This document shows, piece by piece, positions 17,283 to 26,086 of a DNA stretch of 37,744 nucleotides. The DNA lies in the NCBI GenBank assembly GCA_016281085.1, contig JAEEHY010000175.1:1-37744 (forward strand), read 5' to 3'. The translations under genes and the position numbers were made by a program. Within the stretch, counting starts at the first letter, position 1. Each line of letters opens with the position of its first letter. The DNA is from Lachnospiraceae bacterium. Its GTDB lineage: Bacteria; Bacillota; Clostridia; Lachnospirales; Lachnospiraceae. The notes below the pieces were generated by a model. That model was not told the origin of the DNA. It did not search any database and saw only the letters and a list, made by a program, of their open reading frames with translations.

Positions 17283-18464
17283 ATGCAGAAAAAACTGATC
17301 CACACTCCCGAGGGCGTACGGGATATCTACGGAGATGAATTCAGGCATAAGCTGCTCATACAGAGGAGGCTGAATGACCTTATCAACAGATACGGTTATG
17401 AGGATATACAGACACCGAGCTTTGAATTTTTCGATATTTTTTCCGGTAACATAGGAACAATACCGTCAAAGGAGCTGTATAAGTTCTTTGACAAGGAAGG
17501 GAATACTCTTGCCCTGCGTCCCGATTTCACTCCGTCGATCGCAAGGGCGGCCGCCAAGTATTTTGCAGAGGAAACGCTTCCTATACGTTTCTGTTATACA
17601 GGCAGCACATTTAACAATGCTTCGGATTATCAGGGAAGGCTTAAGGAAAGTACGGAGATAGGTGCCGAGCTCATAAATGACGGAAGTGTTGATGCCGATG
17701 TCGAAGTTATTCTTATGACAACAGAGGCGCTTAAGCTTGCGGGTCTGAATGATTTTCAGATCAGTATAGGCAACCTTGAGTTCTTTAAGGGCCTGTGTGC
17801 CGAGCATGGTATAGATGAAGACAATGAGCTGATGCTGCGCGAAATGATAAATGACAAGAACCATTTCGGAACACTTGATATACTGGATTCACTTGAGCTT
17901 AAGGATAATGTAAAGGAGATATTCGGACGTATGCCTTTGCTTTTCGGAGGTATCGATGTTCTTAACGAGGCTTCAAGCTATGTTACCAATGAGCGTTCGC
18001 GTGCCGCCATCAGCCGTTTGGAGGCTATATACGACCGTCTTAGGATAAACGGCTGTGAGAAGTATGTTTCCTTCGATCTTGGTATGCTCAGCAAGTACAA
18101 TTATTATACCGGCATCATTTTCAGAGCATACACATACGGGAGCGGAGATGCTATAATAAAAGGTGGTCGTTATGACAATCTGCTCAGCGAGTTCGGAAAA
18201 GAAGCTCCCGCCGTGGGCTTCTGTATCCAGCTTGACCAGCTTATGTCAGTGCTTAACAGACAGAAGATAACGGCTGAGGAAACAGGGAGAGAGAGCTTCC
18301 TGATAATATATGATGAGAGCTCATATCCCGGGGCCTATGAGGAGGCTGACAGGCTCAGGAAAGGAAACGGTACGGTCGTCCTTATGAGCGAGGAAACACT
18401 GGGCGGAAGGGATATAGGCACCTACGCAGAAAACCGCAGATTAAAGATAATGGATTTAAGATAA
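17283..18464 (+). CDS. hisZ: ATP phosphoribosyltransferase regulatory subunit
   Basis: A 393-residue paralogue of the histidyl-tRNA synthetase catalytic core that acts as the regulatory subunit of short-form HisG. It opens with the HisRS-like TPEGVRDIYGDEF and carries the class II core (LALRPDFTPSIARAAAKY), but lacks a full HisRS anticodon-binding domain. First gene of the operon, followed by a 211-residue HisG that needs HisZ for activity and histidine feedback. Together they catalyse the first committed step, ATP plus PRPP to phosphoribosyl-ATP. A histidyl-tRNA synthetase is unlikely given the neighbour and length. Confidence 0.94.
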   Translation: MQKKLIHTPEGVRDIYGDEFRHKLLIQRRLNDLINRYGYEDIQTPSFEFFDIFSGNIGTIPSKELYKFFDKEGNTLALRPDFTPSIARAAAKYFAEETLPIRFCYTGSTFNNASDYQGRLKESTEIGAELINDGSVDADVEVILMTTEALKLAGLNDFQISIGNLEFFKGLCAEHGIDEDNELMLREMINDKNHFGTLDILDSLELKDNVKEIFGRMPLLFGGIDVLNEASSYVTNERSRAAISRLEAIYDRLRINGCEKYVSFDLGMLSKYNYYTGIIFRAYTYGSGDAIIKGGRYDNLLSEFGKEAPAVGFCIQLDQLMSVLNRQKITAEETGRESFLIIYDESSYPGAYEEADRLRKGNGTVVLMSEETLGGRDIGTYAENRRLKIMDLR

Positions 18465-18479
18465 AGACCAAAATGGTCT
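18465..18479 (+). other. Small hairpin between hisZ and hisG
   Basis: AGACCA-aaa-TGGTCT forms a perfect 6-bp stem directly after the hisZ stop. No U-run follows. It could stabilise or mark processing of the transcript, or be chance. Confidence 0.3.
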
Positions 18480-18497
18480 GACAGATAAAGGGGCATT

Positions 18498-19133
18498 ATG
18501 AATTATATTACGTTTGCGCTGGGCAAGGGAAGGCTTGCCGATAAAACACTTAAGCTGCTTGAGGAGATCGGAATAACCTGTGAGGAAATGATGGATAAAT
18601 CCACAAGGAAGCTGATATTTGTAAATGAAGAACTTAAGCTTAAGTTCTTTCTGGCAAAGGGACCGGATGTTCCGACTTATGTTGAATACGGTGCCGCGGA
18701 TATAGGTGTGGTGGGAAAGGATACGATCCTTGAAGAGGACAGGAAGTGTTATGAGGTTCTGGATCTCGGCTTCGGTAAATGCCGTATGTGCGTGTGCGGA
18801 CCCGAATCATCGGCAGAGCTTCTTAAGCACCATGAAATGATCAGGGTTGCCACCAAATATCCGCATATAGCCAAGGATTATTTCTACAACAGGAAGCATC
18901 AGACGGTTGACATAATAAAGCTGAACGGGTCCATCGAACTGGCACCCATTGTCGGCTTGTCGGAGGTAATAGTGGATATTGTCGAAACGGGTTCAACACT
19001 TAAAGAAAACGGACTCAAGGTACTTGAGGAAGTGTGCCCCCTGTCGGCAAGGATGATCGTCAACCAGGTCAGCATGAAGATGGAAGCCGAAAGGATAAAC
19101 AGGATCATCAGAGATATAAAGGAGAAACTATGA
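18498..19133 (+). CDS. hisG: ATP phosphoribosyltransferase catalytic subunit, short form
   Basis: A 211-residue HisG of the short type, lacking the C-terminal ACT-like regulatory domain of the long form (about 300 residues). It shows the start ITFALGKGRLADKTLKLL, the FFLAKGPDVPTYVEYGAADIGVVGKD segment and the PRPP-binding loop VDIVETGSTLKENGL. It catalyses condensation of ATP with PRPP and requires HisZ, encoded just upstream. AAAGGGG precedes the ATG. Its stop overlaps the hisD start as ATGA. Confidence 0.96.
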   Translation: MNYITFALGKGRLADKTLKLLEEIGITCEEMMDKSTRKLIFVNEELKLKFFLAKGPDVPTYVEYGAADIGVVGKDTILEEDRKCYEVLDLGFGKCRMCVCGPESSAELLKHHEMIRVATKYPHIAKDYFYNRKHQTVDIIKLNGSIELAPIVGLSEVIVDIVETGSTLKENGLKVLEEVCPLSARMIVNQVSMKMEAERINRIIRDIKEKL

Positions 19134-20428
19134 GGATCGTAAAGCTTACGGAAGAAACACGAAGAAATATAGTGAAGGATCTTTTAAAAAGAAGCCCTTC
19201 ACAGTATACCGAATATGAGGAGACTGTTAAGGAAATAATCAATGATGTAAGGGAAAACGGAGATGAAGCCCTGTTCAGGCTCACACTGAAGTTTGATAAA
19301 TGCAGCCTTGACTCTGAAAGCATAAAAGTAACAAAGGAAGAGATCGACGAGGCTGTAAACGGTTATGACAAAGAACTTATCGGAGTTATGGAAAGAGCTG
19401 CCGCAAATATAAGAGCATATCATGAGAAGCAGAAGCAGAACAGCTGGATCGATACTAAGGAAGACGGTTCCATTCTGGGACAGAAGATTACTCCCATTGA
19501 AAAAGTAGGAGTATACGTACCGGGCGGAAAGGCAGCATATCCTTCCTCCACACTTATGAACATAATACCGGCATCGGTAGCGGGAGTAGACAGAATAGTC
19601 ATGGTAACGCCGGCCGGTGCGGACGGTAAGGTCACTGCCGCGACGCTTGTAGCCGCGCACATAGCCGGAGTGGATGAAATATATAAGGTTGGCGGGGCGC
19701 AGGCAATAGCTGCCCTTGCATTCGGAACAGATATAATACCGAAGGTTGATAAGATCGTAGGACCCGGCAACATCTTCGTGGCATTGGCCAAGAAGGCAGT
19801 ATTCGGCCATGTCAGCATAGACAGTATAGCGGGCCCCAGCGAGATACTTGTGATTGCCGATGAAACTGCCAATCCAAGGTATGTAGCTGCCGATCTCCTT
19901 TCACAGGCAGAGCATGACCAGCTTGCATCCTCGATCCTTATCACGACATCAAGAGAGCTGGCAGATAAGGTAAATGCCGAGATAGACGGATTTACCGCCG
20001 AACTTGAACGAAGTGAGATCATACTTAAGTCTCTTGAAAACTACGGATATATACTGATAGCCGATGACATCGATGAAGCCTGCAGGACCGCAAACGAGAT
20101 AGCCTCGGAGCATCTCGAGATACTTACGAAAGATGCCTTCAATGTTATGACCAAGATACGTAACGCAGGAGCGATCTTTATCGGTGAGTATTCATCCGAG
20201 CCACTCGGGGATTATTATGCGGGACCCAATCATGTATTACCGACAAACGGAACGGCTAAATTCTTTTCGCCCCTTTCGGTTGATGCATTTATAAAGAAGT
20301 CAAGTATAATATCGTACTCGTGTGATGCGCTCAGGGAAGCGGCCGATGATATAATGTCATTTGCGATATCAGAGGGTCTTACAGCACATGCCAATTCGAT
20401 AAAGGTAAGGTTTGATGATTTGGGCTGA
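19130..20428 (+). CDS. hisD: Histidinol dehydrogenase
   Basis: A 432-residue zinc- and NAD-dependent enzyme catalysing the last two steps of histidine synthesis, histidinol to histidine. Motifs include VGVYVPGGKAAYPSSTLMN, the GPGNIFVALAKKAVFGHVSID stretch, SQAEHDQLAS (zinc ligands), SEHLEI and GPNHVLPTNGTAKFFSPLSVD. The length is normal. I chose ATG 19130, which overlaps the hisG stop by 4 bases (ATGA) and has AAAGGAG upstream. An open frame runs 32 codons further into hisG but has no conserved sequence. Confidence 0.96.
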   Translation: MRIVKLTEETRRNIVKDLLKRSPSQYTEYEETVKEIINDVRENGDEALFRLTLKFDKCSLDSESIKVTKEEIDEAVNGYDKELIGVMERAAANIRAYHEKQKQNSWIDTKEDGSILGQKITPIEKVGVYVPGGKAAYPSSTLMNIIPASVAGVDRIVMVTPAGADGKVTAATLVAAHIAGVDEIYKVGGAQAIAALAFGTDIIPKVDKIVGPGNIFVALAKKAVFGHVSIDSIAGPSEILVIADETANPRYVAADLLSQAEHDQLASSILITTSRELADKVNAEIDGFTAELERSEIILKSLENYGYILIADDIDEACRTANEIASEHLEILTKDAFNVMTKIRNAGAIFIGEYSSEPLGDYYAGPNHVLPTNGTAKFFSPLSVDAFIKKSSIISYSCDALREAADDIMSFAISEGLTAHANSIKVRFDDLG

Positions 20429-20476
20429 CACATATTTAATTTGTCGTATCAAAAGTAAACAGACGGAGATATATAT

Positions 20477-21070
20477 ATGAGTGAACAAAGAATAGGAAAG
20501 GTTAAGAGAGATACTAAGGAAACCCAGATAAGCCTTGAGCTTAATCTGGACGGGAAAGGCGATGCTGAGATCGAAACAGGGATCGGCTTTTTCGATCACA
20601 TGCTGGAAGGCTTTACCAAGCACGGTCTGTTCGATCTTAAGCTTAATGTATCGGGCGATCTTCATGTGGACGGACACCACAGTGTTGAGGATACAGGTAT
20701 AGTTCTCGGTAATGCGATACGCAAGGCTGTCGGCTCCAAGAAGGGGATCAAACGATACGGATATATGATACTTCCGATGGATGATGCACTTGTACTCTGT
20801 GCGATCGATCTGTGCGGAAGACCGTATTTTTCTTATGAGGCCGCATTTGATACCGAAAAGATCGGATATCTTGATACGGAGCTTATACGGGAGTTCTTCT
20901 ATGCGGTAAGTTATTCGGCTATGATGAATCTGCATATAAAGGTCATATCCGGGACCAATTCGCATCATATTGCGGAAGCAATGTTTAAATCATTTGCCAA
21001 GGCACTTGATATGGCTGTAAGCTATGATGAACGCATCAGTGATGTGTTGTCTACGAAAGGAACACTCTAA
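20477..21070 (+). CDS. hisB: Imidazoleglycerol-phosphate dehydratase
   Basis: A 197-residue monofunctional IGPD. It dehydrates imidazole-glycerol phosphate to imidazole-acetol phosphate. Metal-binding histidine motifs are all present: GIGFFDHML near 37-45, DGHHSVEDTG near 65-74 and NSHHIAEAMFKSFAKAL near 156-172. There is no histidinol-phosphatase domain, so that step is encoded elsewhere. It starts at ATG 20477 behind CGGAGAT, after a 48-base gap from hisD. The stop overlaps the next start codon by one base (TAATG). Confidence 0.96.
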   Translation: MSEQRIGKVKRDTKETQISLELNLDGKGDAEIETGIGFFDHMLEGFTKHGLFDLKLNVSGDLHVDGHHSVEDTGIVLGNAIRKAVGSKKGIKRYGYMILPMDDALVLCAIDLCGRPYFSYEAAFDTEKIGYLDTELIREFFYAVSYSAMMNLHIKVISGTNSHHIAEAMFKSFAKALDMAVSYDERISDVLSTKGTL

Positions 21071-22344
21071 TGGCACAAAAGATGATCATTCCCTGCCTGT
21101 ATCTTAAGGACGGCAGGCTTTATGAAGACTTTAGCGACGAAACAAAGATAAGCGACGATCCTGTCGGTTATGCTATGAAATGCTGCAATCTCGGAGCAGA
21201 TATGCTCATAATCTTCGATCAGTCATATGATGACTCATCCCATGATGAAGCCCTTCATATCATGAGGGAAATAAACAGAAGTGTGGATATACCGGTCATC
21301 GGTGCCGGTAATATCAAGAGGAGCGAGGATGTAAAGAAGATACTTTACGCAGGCTGCCGTTATGCCGCTCTTAATCTTGCGAAACAGGACAATATAGATC
21401 TTATAGAAGAGGTCAGCAAGCGTTTCTCAAAGGATAAGATATTTGTCTGTGCCGATGCGCTTGAGCAGGTACTTGAATCTATCGATCTTATAAGGGAATA
21501 CACCTACGGAGTGTTATTACTTAATGATAATGTTGCCGATTCCTATAAGGGGCTTAAGTTAATTCCCATAACAGGAAGCTGTGACGAGGACCAGGCTGTA
21601 CAAATACTCGGAAATGACTGTGTTATAGGCATTTCCGGACGATTTGCCAATGATAACACTCAGGGGCTTCGTGCAGTTAAAAACCGGCTGAATGACAGGG
21701 GGATCGATACCTGTATTTTTAAGAGTCCGTACAGATTTGATGATTTTAAAACCAATTCGGACGGTCATATTACCGTTGTGGTTCAGGATTATAAGACAAA
21801 TGAAGTACTGATGGTTGCTTATATGAATGAGGAAGCCTACAATAAAACTATTGAAACCGGCATAATGACATATTATTCAAGAAGCAGAAATGAACTGTGG
21901 GTAAAGGGCGATACATCGGGTCATTATCAGTATGTTAAATCGCTCACAGCCGACTGCGATATGGATACAATACTTGCAAAGGTGGCCCAGATAGGGAACG
22001 CCTGTCATACGGGAAGCTATTCCTGTTTCTTTAATGATATCGTTCATGTTGATCAGAAGGCAGTTAATCCGTTGACCGTATTCGAGGATGTATATAAAGT
22101 AATAATTGACAGAAAAAACAATCCCAAGGAAGGTTCGTATACCAATTATCTCTTTGACAAGGGTATCGACAAGATACTCAAAAAGGTCGGCGAGGAAGCA
22201 ACGGAAATAGTTATTGCAGCCAAAAATCCCGATAAGGAAGAGGTTAAATATGAGATAGCCGATTTCCTGTATCATGTTATGGTACTGATGGCGGAATGCG
22301 GGCTTGACTGGACAGATATCACCAAGGAACTGGCTAACCGTTAA
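21070..22344 (+). CDS. hisIE: HisIE bifunctional enzyme with N-terminal HisF-like barrel
   Basis: A 424-residue three-part fusion. Residues 232-322 are HisI, phosphoribosyl-AMP cyclohydrolase (TYYSRSRNELWVKGDTSGH, DCDMD at 295-299, CHTGSYSCF at 312-320). Residues of about 337-424 are HisE, phosphoribosyl-ATP pyrophosphatase (KKVGEEATEIVIAAK, EIADFLYHVMVLMAE). Residues 1-220 resemble the HisA/HisF barrel (IIPCL..KDGR, IPVIGAGNI), but position 11, the first catalytic aspartate of HisF, is Tyr. The DA of the second site is kept (128-130), and the usual HisF C-terminal phosphate-binding region is not recognisable. The barrel is probably non-catalytic. True hisF, hisA and hisH are absent from this operon. 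Confidence 0.9.
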   Translation: MAQKMIIPCLYLKDGRLYEDFSDETKISDDPVGYAMKCCNLGADMLIIFDQSYDDSSHDEALHIMREINRSVDIPVIGAGNIKRSEDVKKILYAGCRYAALNLAKQDNIDLIEEVSKRFSKDKIFVCADALEQVLESIDLIREYTYGVLLLNDNVADSYKGLKLIPITGSCDEDQAVQILGNDCVIGISGRFANDNTQGLRAVKNRLNDRGIDTCIFKSPYRFDDFKTNSDGHITVVVQDYKTNEVLMVAYMNEEAYNKTIETGIMTYYSRSRNELWVKGDTSGHYQYVKSLTADCDMDTILAKVAQIGNACHTGSYSCFFNDIVHVDQKAVNPLTVFEDVYKVIIDRKNNPKEGSYTNYLFDKGIDKILKKVGEEATEIVIAAKNPDKEEVKYEIADFLYHVMVLMAECGLDWTDITKELANR

Positions 22345-22368
22345 CGGGAATGAGCAAACGGAGCATAT

Positions 22369-24231
22369 ATGATTAAGACCGCTTTAAGCGAAGAGATTTT
22401 ACTTACTATAGAGAAGCCTGCCAGATATACAGGTAACGAAGTAAACAGTGTTTACAAGGATAAGAACATGGTTGATGTAAGATTTGCCATGTGTTTTCCC
22501 GATGTTTACGAGATCGGTATGTCGCATCTGGGAATACAGATACTTTACTCCATGTTCAACACTTTTGATGATGTATGGTGCGAACGTGTATATTCTCCGT
22601 GGGTTGATCTTCACAGGATCATGAAAGAGAGAAATATACCTCTTTTTGCCCTCGAGTCCCAGGATCCGGTTTACATGTTTGATTTTCTGGGTATTACCCT
22701 GCAGTACGAAATGTGTTATACAAATGTGCTGCAGATACTTGACCTTTCACATATCCCGCTGATGGCCGCGGACAGGACAGAGGAACATCCGATAGTTATA
22801 GGCGGAGGCCCGTGTGCCTACAATCCTGAGCCACTTGCGGATTTCTTTGATATATTCTATATAGGTGAAGGGGAGACCGCGTACAGGAAGCTTATCGACC
22901 TGTACAGGAAGTATAAAAAGAGCGGTATGAGCAGAAGGGAGTTCCTTCGTAACGTTTCACACATAAGCGGAATGTATGTTCCCTGCCTGTATGAGGCAGG
23001 GTATGATGATGACGGAATACTCAATTCATTTGAACCTGTGTATCCCGATGTCCCGAGGACCATCCGTAAGGAAATAGAAATGAATATGTCGGATACATAT
23101 TATCCGGTGAAACCTGTTGTCCCTTTCATCAAGGTCACGCAGGACAGGGTGACCCTGGAAATACAGCGCGGCTGTATAAGAGGCTGTCGTTTCTGCCAGG
23201 CAGGCATGATATATCGTCCCGTAAGGGAAAGGGATGTGGAACTGTTGAAATCCTATGCGGTTGAAATGCTTGATAATACGGGACATGAGGAAATATCGCT
23301 GAGTTCCCTGAGTTCAAGTGATTATTCAGGGCTGGAGGAGCTCGTTAACTTTCTTGTGGATCATGCAGATAAAAAGAAACTTAACATTTCCCTGCCGTCG
23401 TTAAGGATAGATGCATTTTCTCTGGATGTTATGAGTAAGATCCAGGATATCCGTAAGAGTTCGCTTACATTTGCTCCCGAAGCCGGCTCGCAGAGACTGA
23501 GGAACGTCATTAATAAGGGACTCACCGTTGATGACATTATGGAGGGTGCAACACAGGCTTTCCTGGGCGGATGGACAAGGGTTAAGCTGTATTTTATGCT
23601 TGGGCTTCCCACCGAAACGGAAGAGGATATGCGCGGGATTGCCGAGCTTTCCAACGAGATAGCGAAGCTTTACTATGAACTGATCCCCAAGAGCGAGAGG
23701 AAGGGAAGGGTACAGATCATATCATCTACTTCATTCTTTGTACCCAAACCGTTTACACCCTTTCAGTGGGCATCGATGAATACCAAACAGCAGTTTCTTG
23801 ATAAAGCTCACTTTGTGAATGACTGTATGCATGAACAGTTAAACAGCAAAAGTATTAAATACAACTACCATGAGGCTGATGTGAGTGTTCTTGAAGGAGT
23901 GTTTGCAAGAGGTGACAGACGTCTTTCAAAGGTACTGGTTGAAGCCTACAAAAGAGGCTGCCTGTTTGATGCATGGACCGAAACCTTCAGGGAAGAGCCA
24001 TGGCTTGATGCCTTTGATGCCTGCGGTATTGATGTTGCTTTCTATACATCCAGGGAACGTTCGACAGATGAACTTCTTCCGTGGGACATGATAGATGTCG
24101 GTGTGAGCAGGGAATTTTTAAAAAGAGAATGGGACAATGCGTTAAACGAAAAGGTTACTCAAAACTGCCGGGCCGGATGCTCGGGATGCGGAGCAAGGGT
24201 CTTTGGCGGAGGTGTATGCTATGAAGGTTAG
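22369..24231 (+). CDS. B12-binding-domain radical SAM protein (TIGR03960 type)
   Basis: A 620-residue radical SAM enzyme with an N-terminal cobalamin-binding-like region (about 35-200; VRFAMCFPDVYEIGMSHLGIQIL, IGGGPCAYNPEPLADFFD). The [4Fe-4S] site is C269, C273 and C276 in RGCIRGCRFCQ. The C-terminus ends in a Cys-rich tail (CRAGCSGCGARVFGGGVC). This is the TIGR03960 pattern. The substrate is unknown; members usually sit with the DUF2344 gene found next, and with RNase G and ribosomal genes. The stop overlaps the partner gene by 11 bases, which supports coupled translation. Confidence 0.88.
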   Translation: MIKTALSEEILLTIEKPARYTGNEVNSVYKDKNMVDVRFAMCFPDVYEIGMSHLGIQILYSMFNTFDDVWCERVYSPWVDLHRIMKERNIPLFALESQDPVYMFDFLGITLQYEMCYTNVLQILDLSHIPLMAADRTEEHPIVIGGGPCAYNPEPLADFFDIFYIGEGETAYRKLIDLYRKYKKSGMSRREFLRNVSHISGMYVPCLYEAGYDDDGILNSFEPVYPDVPRTIRKEIEMNMSDTYYPVKPVVPFIKVTQDRVTLEIQRGCIRGCRFCQAGMIYRPVRERDVELLKSYAVEMLDNTGHEEISLSSLSSSDYSGLEELVNFLVDHADKKKLNISLPSLRIDAFSLDVMSKIQDIRKSSLTFAPEAGSQRLRNVINKGLTVDDIMEGATQAFLGGWTRVKLYFMLGLPTETEEDMRGIAELSNEIAKLYYELIPKSERKGRVQIISSTSFFVPKPFTPFQWASMNTKQQFLDKAHFVNDCMHEQLNSKSIKYNYHEADVSVLEGVFARGDRRLSKVLVEAYKRGCLFDAWTETFREEPWLDAFDACGIDVAFYTSRERSTDELLPWDMIDVGVSREFLKREWDNALNEKVTQNCRAGCSGCGARVFGGGVCYEG

Positions 24232-24913
24232 GATCAAATTCGCCAAGGAAGGAACCATGAAGTTCATAGGGCATCTTGACATAATGCGTTATTTCCAAAA
24301 GCTGTTAAGAAGATCCGATATTCCCATAGCTTATACGACGGGAATGAGTCCGCATCAGGTAATGTCGTTCGCAATGCCTCTGGGGATAGGAGTTGAAAGT
24401 GATGCGGAGTATGTTGACATTGAAATAACAGAACGGATATCATCTGAAACCGCTATCCGGAGAATGAACGATAACAATGTGGAAGGAGTAAGGATACTTT
24501 CGTTTAAAGAGCTGCCGGAAAATGCGGATAATGCGATGGCCAGTATCAGAGCAGCCGATTATGAGGTGCGCTTCAGACAGGGATATGCACCTGATTTTCC
24601 GTTTATGAAGAAGCTTGAGGATCTTTATGAAAAGGATACAATACCGGTTCTGAAAAAAACGAAGAAGAGTGAGACGATAGTTGACATAAAACCCGGAGTT
24701 TATTCTTTTGGCGGTGATGACGAATGTATTAAGATGTGTCTTTCATGCGGAAGTATGCTTAATATAAAGCCTGAGCTGGTTGTCGGAGCCGTCTTTGAGA
24801 GTGAGAACAGAGAATTAAATGAATTTGCTCTGCTGATAAGAAGAAAAGAAATATACACAATGATAAATGATGTACTAACAAGTCTTGATGAAATAGGAGG
24901 GAGCATCCAATGA
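24221..24913 (+). CDS. Radical SAM-linked DUF2344 protein (TIGR03936 type)
   Basis: A 230-residue partner of the upstream radical SAM enzyme; in some bacteria the two are one polypeptide. The family start MKVRIKFAKEGTMKFIGHLDIMRYFQKLLRRS is clear, followed by GMSPHQVMSFAMPLGIGVES. The biochemical role is unknown. I chose ATG 24221 with GGAGGTG upstream; the frame is open six codons earlier but lacks a ribosome-binding site. It overlaps the upstream gene by 11 bases and the RNase gene by 4 (ATGA). Confidence 0.88.
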   Translation: MKVRIKFAKEGTMKFIGHLDIMRYFQKLLRRSDIPIAYTTGMSPHQVMSFAMPLGIGVESDAEYVDIEITERISSETAIRRMNDNNVEGVRILSFKELPENADNAMASIRAADYEVRFRQGYAPDFPFMKKLEDLYEKDTIPVLKKTKKSETIVDIKPGVYSFGGDDECIKMCLSCGSMLNIKPELVVGAVFESENRELNEFALLIRRKEIYTMINDVLTSLDEIGGSIQ

Positions 24914-26070
24914 ATGAACAGAACATTATAATCACAAGGTACAATGACTCGATACTGTTTATGAGTACGGACGGGGACAGACCGCTGGAATATCAGCTCT
25001 TCAAAAAGGATGAAGATACGATCGGTAATATATATGTATGCGAGATCAAGGAACAGGTTCCCAATATTGGTGCTTGTTTCATAAATTACGGTGACGGAAA
25101 GACCGGCTTCCTTAAGAGTAACAAATACAGAACGGGTGAAATGGTTGCTCTTCAGCTGAAAAAAAGAGGCAATAAGGATAAGGCTCCGGTGTTTACAGAT
25201 GAGCTTTCTCTGAGCGGTATCTATACCGTTATTACCAATGCAAATAAGGATTTTGCAATATCCAAAAAGCTTTCGGATGAGAGACGCAAGGAACTCAGAA
25301 GATTATACGGAGTATTTTTGAGTGATCTTGAATATGGTATTACTTTAAGAACCAATTGCATAGGCGCAGGCCTTCGTGATGTTCTTTCCGAGGCTGACAC
25401 ACTGGCGGGAAATATGGACGAAATTCTGAGTTCGGCTGATAAAAGGACATGCGGAAGCATACTGTACAAGACCGAAAACGAATGGATCAAGTACTGCTTT
25501 AACGCCAATACAACCTCACTTAAGAAGATAATTACCGATGATGAGGAAATCTATGAAAGCCTGAAAGCCGATGTTATCGGAACACTTAAGAGTTCCAATC
25601 CCAACATAACACTTGAAAAGTATTCGGGTAAGCTTCTTCCGCTGAGTAAGCTGTACTCCATAGATAAGGGACTGGAAGAGGCAACGGCTAAAAAGGTATG
25701 GCTTAAATCAGGAGGCTTTTTGTATATAGAACAGACCGAAGCTCTGAATACGATAGATGTAAATACCGGAAAAACAACCGGGACAAAGGATAAGGAAACA
25801 ACATTTTTTGAAACAAATCTTGAAGCAACGGAAGAGATATGCAGACAGATAAGACTCCGTAATCTGAGTGGTATAATCATAATCGATTATATTAATATGG
25901 CGGATGAGGAGAATCTTAAGCATCTGATCAAAAAGCTCAGGGAGTTGATCGCTCTTGATACGGTGAAGACCGACTTCCATGATGTAACAGCCCTTTCACT
26001 TGTTGAACTTACCAGACAGAGGGTACGTGAACCGTTGGCGGAACAGATGAAAAAGGCAGAAGAAAAATAG
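24910..26070 (+). CDS. Short RNase E/G family endoribonuclease
   Basis: A 386-residue member of the RNase E/G family, which cleaves single-stranded A/U-rich RNA during rRNA maturation and mRNA decay. It has an N-terminal S1-like RNA-binding part (about 37-105, IYVCEIKEQVPNIGACFINYGDGKTGFL) and the DNase I-like catalytic centre with both metal-binding aspartates, D283 in ALNTIDVNTGK and D326 in IIIIDYINM. It stops just after the SLVELTRQRVREPL motif. The zinc-link cysteines (CPxCxG) and small domain that follow in E. coli RNase G (489 residues) are missing. It overlaps DUF2344 by 4 bases and precedes mutS by 16. Confidence 0.9.
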   Translation: MNEQNIIITRYNDSILFMSTDGDRPLEYQLFKKDEDTIGNIYVCEIKEQVPNIGACFINYGDGKTGFLKSNKYRTGEMVALQLKKRGNKDKAPVFTDELSLSGIYTVITNANKDFAISKKLSDERRKELRRLYGVFLSDLEYGITLRTNCIGAGLRDVLSEADTLAGNMDEILSSADKRTCGSILYKTENEWIKYCFNANTTSLKKIITDDEEIYESLKADVIGTLKSSNPNITLEKYSGKLLPLSKLYSIDKGLEEATAKKVWLKSGGFLYIEQTEALNTIDVNTGKTTGTKDKETTFFETNLEATEEICRQIRLRNLSGIIIIDYINMADEENLKHLIKKLRELIALDTVKTDFHDVTALSLVELTRQRVREPLAEQMKKAEEK

Positions 26071-26086
26071 TTCTTTGAGGTAGAAA

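Noticed and set aside
17283-18464. Histidyl-tRNA synthetase instead of HisZ
   Set aside because: The protein is under 400 residues, lacks a full anticodon-binding domain and is followed by a short-form HisG, which needs HisZ.
19034-19129. N-terminal extension of HisD
   Set aside because: It overlaps the hisG 3' end in another frame, carries no conserved sequence, and a good ribosome-binding site precedes ATG 19130.
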